A program made the translations under genes and the position numbers. The notes under the pieces are model-generated. The model was not told where the DNA came from. It searched no databases and was given only the letters and a program-made list of their open reading frames with translations. 39,711 bases of DNA from a virus. This document shows positions 37,407-39,711 of this stretch, one piece after another. The first letter of the stretch is position 1, and the number at the start of each line of letters is the position of its first letter. The stretch lies in IMG/VR virus record IMGVR_UViG_3300042560_001590, positions 1-39,711 of that record; one strand, 5' to 3'.

Positions 37407-37422
37407 GGGTTTAGTCAAAACC
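37407..37422 (+). repeat. Dispersed motif directly upstream of the capsid ribosome binding site
   Basis: GGGTTTAGTCAAAACC, the best match to the consensus and a clear imperfect palindrome (GGTTT ... AAACC). It is followed at once by AAAGGAG, the Shine-Dalgarno sequence of the capsid gene, seven bases before ATG 37436. A bound protein would overlap the translation start region of the most highly expressed gene. Confidence 0.8.
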
Positions 37423-37435
37423 AAAGGAGTTAGTT

Positions 37436-38341
37436 ATGCCCGTATCACAAATTCCGCAATACTTCACGACGGAGTTCTCCAGCAACTGGGAGCATCTGCT
37501 TCAGCAGAAACTTTCCAAGCTGCGCGAATACGTTTCCGTCGAGACAGTCCGCGGCAAGGAGAAATCCTACAATCAAATGGGCGCAGTGGAGATGCAACGC
37601 ATCACCAGCCGCGCAGCCGACACCAACATCAGCGATGTGGCCTTGGCCAAACGCTGGCTTCGTCCATTTCCGTTTGAACACGCCACGTTGTTCGACGAAT
37701 GGGACAGCGAGTATCTGGGCGAGGTCAGCCTTCCCCAGAGCGAGACGGTTGCGAATCACGCCGCCGCCTATGCCCGCACCGCCGACAAGGTGATCATCGA
37801 TGCCGCCCTTGGCACCGCCTACACCGGAGAAACCGGAGTCACGCCGACCGCTCTGCCCGCTGGGCAGAAAATCGCCGTGGACTACGTCGAAACCGGATCG
37901 ACGGCCAACAGTGGCCTCACCATCGCCAAGCTGCGTCAAGCGGCGTTTCTGCTCACCAACGCTGAAGTTGATGACAGTGACCCGCGCATCATGGTCGTTT
38001 CCGCCAAGCAGATCCAAGATTTGCTCCGCACGACCGAGGTGACCAGCGGCGACTTCAACACCGTTCGCGCCTTGGTCAACGGCGAGATCAACACGTTCAT
38101 GGGATTCACCTTCCGCCGTGTTGCTTCCGGCCTCCTGCCCTACGCGAGTGGAACCGGCGTCCGCACATGCTTCGCCTACGTCAAGTCCGGCATCAAGCTG
38201 GCCGACGCGGGACGCAAAGTGCATGTCGATATCCGTGCCGACAAGAGCCACGCCTTGCAGATCCGCACTGTCGCCTCTTTGGGCGCAACGCGCATGCAGG
38301 AAGCCAAAGTCGTCGAAGTCCCGTGTGACGAAGTCCTCTAA
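37436..38341 (+). CDS. Major capsid protein
   Basis: 301 residues. N-terminus 'IPQYFTTEFSSNWEHLLQQK' and 'GKEKSYNQMGAVEMQRITSR', then 'RWLRPFPFEHATLFDEWDSE' and 'ANHAAAYARTADKVIIDAAL' follow the podophage major capsid family of BPP-1-like phages (Phage_capsid type, HK97 fold expected). 'TFMGFTFRRVASGLLPYA' near residue 222 is the usual P-domain block. It has the best ribosome binding site in the window (AAAGGAG), fitting high expression. It follows the long structured leader and precedes the decoration-like gene. Confidence 0.85.
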   Translation: MPVSQIPQYFTTEFSSNWEHLLQQKLSKLREYVSVETVRGKEKSYNQMGAVEMQRITSRAADTNISDVALAKRWLRPFPFEHATLFDEWDSEYLGEVSLPQSETVANHAAAYARTADKVIIDAALGTAYTGETGVTPTALPAGQKIAVDYVETGSTANSGLTIAKLRQAAFLLTNAEVDDSDPRIMVVSAKQIQDLLRTTEVTSGDFNTVRALVNGEINTFMGFTFRRVASGLLPYASGTGVRTCFAYVKSGIKLADAGRKVHVDIRADKSHALQIRTVASLGATRMQEAKVVEVPCDEVL

Positions 38342-38366
38342 CAACTAACCAAGGAGAACAACTAAC

Positions 38367-38834
38367 ATGGCTACCTTCTACACCGACATCGCTCCGAGCG
38401 ATCTAACCCTCAACGTCCGCAACCGCGTCAGCGCCGACCTCTCCCACGGAGACGTCCGCTACGCGGAGGCGACCTACACCTGCACCGGCACCGAAGCGGC
38501 CACAGGCGACAACATCGAAGTTGCCGTTCTGCCCGTGGGCGCAACGCCGTTGCCGGAACTCTGGCGCGTCTCCAACGAGGCGAGCATGGGCGGTTCCGTT
38601 ATCGCCATCCCCACCATTGGGGATGCCTCTGACGCCGACCGCTACAGTGCGACAAGCATCAGCGTCAACAGCAGCACCGCGGGTTCCGCGGCGGTTACAC
38701 CCGCCGTGGCGACCAGCGTGTTGCCCCGTCACGTTGTGACCGAGGCCACCCAGCGTGTGGTCGCCGCGATCACCCGCACCAATGCGGTGACCGCAGGGAA
38801 GAAAATCAGCTTCCTCATCGCTTACAAACTGTAA
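38367..38834 (+). CDS. Capsid decoration / minor structural protein
   Basis: 155 residues, rich in threonine, alanine and valine with alternating beta pattern (NRVSADLSHGDVRYAEATYT, NIEVAVLPVGATPLPELWRV), ending 'GKKISFLIAYKL'. It starts 25 bases behind the capsid gene with AAGGAG as ribosome binding site. Small beta-rich proteins directly after the capsid gene usually are decoration or cement proteins. A terminator follows, so capsid and this gene form a unit. Confidence 0.65.
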   Translation: MATFYTDIAPSDLTLNVRNRVSADLSHGDVRYAEATYTCTGTEAATGDNIEVAVLPVGATPLPELWRVSNEASMGGSVIAIPTIGDASDADRYSATSISVNSSTAGSAAVTPAVATSVLPRHVVTEATQRVVAAITRTNAVTAGKKISFLIAYKL

Positions 38835-38854
38835 GTCCCGACTGATTAACGCGC

Positions 38855-38895
38855 TGGCAGGCCGCGAATAAACGCCTGCCACCTTTTTAACTTTT
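38855..38895 (+). terminator. Rho-independent terminator after the capsid genes
   Basis: TGGCAGGC (38855-38862) pairs over eight bases with GCCTGCCA (38874-38881), loop CGCGAATAAAC, followed by CCTTTTTAACTTTT. It separates the strongly translated capsid pair from the tail genes, as the T7 late terminator behind gene 10 does. Confidence 0.75.
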
Positions 38896-38896
38896 C

Positions 38897-39502
38897 ATGG
38901 CCGACGAAACATCCATCTGCAACTTGGCTTTGGCCAAGCTGGGCATCAGCCCGATCATGGCGCTGACCGACGATTCCAAGCAGGCCCAGTTTTGCAACCG
39001 TTTCTTCGCCCAGACCCGCGACGAAGTTTTGCAAGGCCACCGCTGGAATTTCGCCATGCGACGGGCCGCGCTGAACAAACTGGCCACCGCCCCACAGAGC
39101 GAGTGGGAAAGCGCCTACCAGTTGCCGGTTGATTGCCTGCGCGTCGTCCAACTCAACGGCTACGAACCCAACGAGAGGCTGGGGGAGTTTAGCGTTGAAG
39201 GCGACCAACTTTTGACCAACGCCGAGGAGGCCAGTATCCGGTATATCGCCCGCGTCGAGGACGGATCGTTTTACCACCCGCTTTTTGTCCACGCCTTGGC
39301 CACCATGCTGGCCTCGCGTTTGGCAGGCCCGCTGACCGGAAGCCGCAACATGCCGCAAGAACTCTTGCAAGAATACGAGGCGCTGACCGGCCCCAAGGCC
39401 CGCATGGCCGACGCCTTTGAGGAGCGCCTTCGGCGCAAGATGCCGTGGACGAACAGCGACCTTGTCGCCGCCCGCTACACCAAGTTTCCCAGCAGCCAAT
39501 AG
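38897..39502 (+). CDS. Tail tubular protein A / adaptor (gp11-like)
   Basis: 201 residues. 'SICNLALAKLGISPIMALTD' and 'QAQFCNRFFAQTRDEVLQGH' with 'RWNFAMRRAALNKLA' is the classical opening of podophage tail tubular protein A and adaptor proteins. 'ESAYQLPVDCLRVVQLNGY' and the later 'FVHALATMLASRLAGPLTGS' complete the family pattern. A ring of this protein links portal and nozzle. The start lies right behind the terminator; the nozzle gene starts three bases after the stop. Confidence 0.88.
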   Translation: MADETSICNLALAKLGISPIMALTDDSKQAQFCNRFFAQTRDEVLQGHRWNFAMRRAALNKLATAPQSEWESAYQLPVDCLRVVQLNGYEPNERLGEFSVEGDQLLTNAEEASIRYIARVEDGSFYHPLFVHALATMLASRLAGPLTGSRNMPQELLQEYEALTGPKARMADAFEERLRRKMPWTNSDLVAARYTKFPSSQ

Positions 39503-39505
39503 GTC

Positions 39506-39711
39506 ATGGCCAATCTCCTCGTCACCGCCCTCAATGCAGGCGAGTTGAGTCCTTACATGGACGCCCGCACGGACGTCCAAAAATACCGTAGCGGATGCCG
39601 CACGCTGGAGAACATGGTCGTCCTACCCTACGGGGGCGTCTACCGCCGCGCTGGCACTGAATACTTGGGCGAGGCCAAGAACGCCAACCAGCGGTGCCGC
39701 TTGATCGGGTT
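39506..39711 (+). CDS. Tail nozzle / tail tubular protein B-like (N-terminal part, cut by window edge)
   Basis: 68 codons and two bases of a 69th. 'MANLLVTALNAGELSPYMDA' and 'RTLENMVVLPYGGVYRRAGT' are the conserved N-terminus of podophage nozzle proteins (A-L-N-A/G-G-E-L-S-P-x-M-x-x-R and G-G-x-x-R-R-x-G-T-x-Y). The rest of the protein is at 1-2031. The frames do not join directly: one base plus a multiple of three is lacking, and by family pattern about twenty residues (the strand pair after R-L-I-G-F). Confidence 0.85.
   Translation, partial: MANLLVTALNAGELSPYMDARTDVQKYRSGCRTLENMVVLPYGGVYRRAGTEYLGEAKNANQRCRLIG

Larger units (their letters stand above)
36883..37435 (+). other. Long non-coding leader before the major capsid gene
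   Basis: 553 bases without a convincing gene, by far the longest such stretch in this compact genome. It holds a tRNA-like fold (36925-37022), a three-part repeat able to form alternative hairpins (37145-37183), two dispersed-motif copies in opposite orientation (37228, 37407), and hairpins CCCC-AT-CGGGG (near 37048), CCCG-TT-CGGG (near 37100) and TGCGCC/GGCGCA (37243-37260). It ends in a strong Shine-Dalgarno sequence. No promoter consensus stands out. The region probably controls capsid expression or contains a packaging or origin signal. Confidence 0.6.

Noticed and set aside
1-39711. CRISPR array or insertion sequence
   Set aside because: No regularly spaced repeat series, transposase gene or terminal inverted repeats with target duplication were seen.

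Overview
The window is almost all of one temperate tailed-phage genome, of podovirus type. Nearly every gene reads on the + strand, packed with ATGA or short overlaps; only the integrase is on the - strand. Both ends lie in the same tail-nozzle gene: its N-terminus runs off at 39711 and its C-terminal part enters at 1. The two halves cannot be joined directly in frame, and about twenty codons typical of the family are missing. The natural map is therefore probably circular or permuted, with a short assembly gap. The host cannot be named from the sequence. The DNA looks GC-rich, and a Gram-negative host is plausible from the ejection proteins, a virion muramidase-like domain and a small lipoprotein in the lysis cassette.

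Layout. (i) 1-19.9 kb, tail and ejection proteins: nozzle, a GNAT-fold protein, three internal virion proteins ending in a 2771-residue giant, a pectate-lyase-type tailspike, two small proteins and a 989-residue fibre. (ii) 19.96-20.8 kb, lysis: lipoprotein, holin-like protein and a probable endolysin with an L,D-transpeptidase-like H...S-x-G-C signature. (iii) 20.8-22.17 kb, integration: tyrosine integrase and an attP-like region with a tRNA 3' end flanked by arm-type direct repeats. (iv) 22.17-24.0 kb, small early genes, including two ribbon-helix-helix (RHH) proteins beside palindromic operator-like sites. (v) 24.0-29.75 kb, recombination and replication: RecT, RecE-type nuclease, RusA, a replisome-organiser-like protein, an SSB-like protein and two PD-(D/E)XK-like proteins, with a gene-poor, highly foldable 280-base stretch (candidate non-coding RNA). 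(vi) 29.8-39.7 kb, packaging and head: TerS, TerL, T7-type portal, Bbp19-like protein, scaffold, a cassette with a metallophosphoesterase, a HTH-like protein and an HExxH protein, then a 553-base structured leader, major capsid protein, decoration-like protein, terminator and tail adaptor.

No phage RNA or DNA polymerase, reverse transcriptase or CI-like repressor is seen, so transcription and replication probably depend on the host. The strongest unexplained signal is a dispersed, imperfectly palindromic motif, GGGTTTAGTCAAAACC, at eleven sites, seven of them just upstream of start codons. It resembles a phage-wide operator ('stoperator') set. Two candidate structured RNAs, the operator-like palindromes beside the RHH genes and the toxin-like domain inside the giant ejection protein are the other points worth attention.
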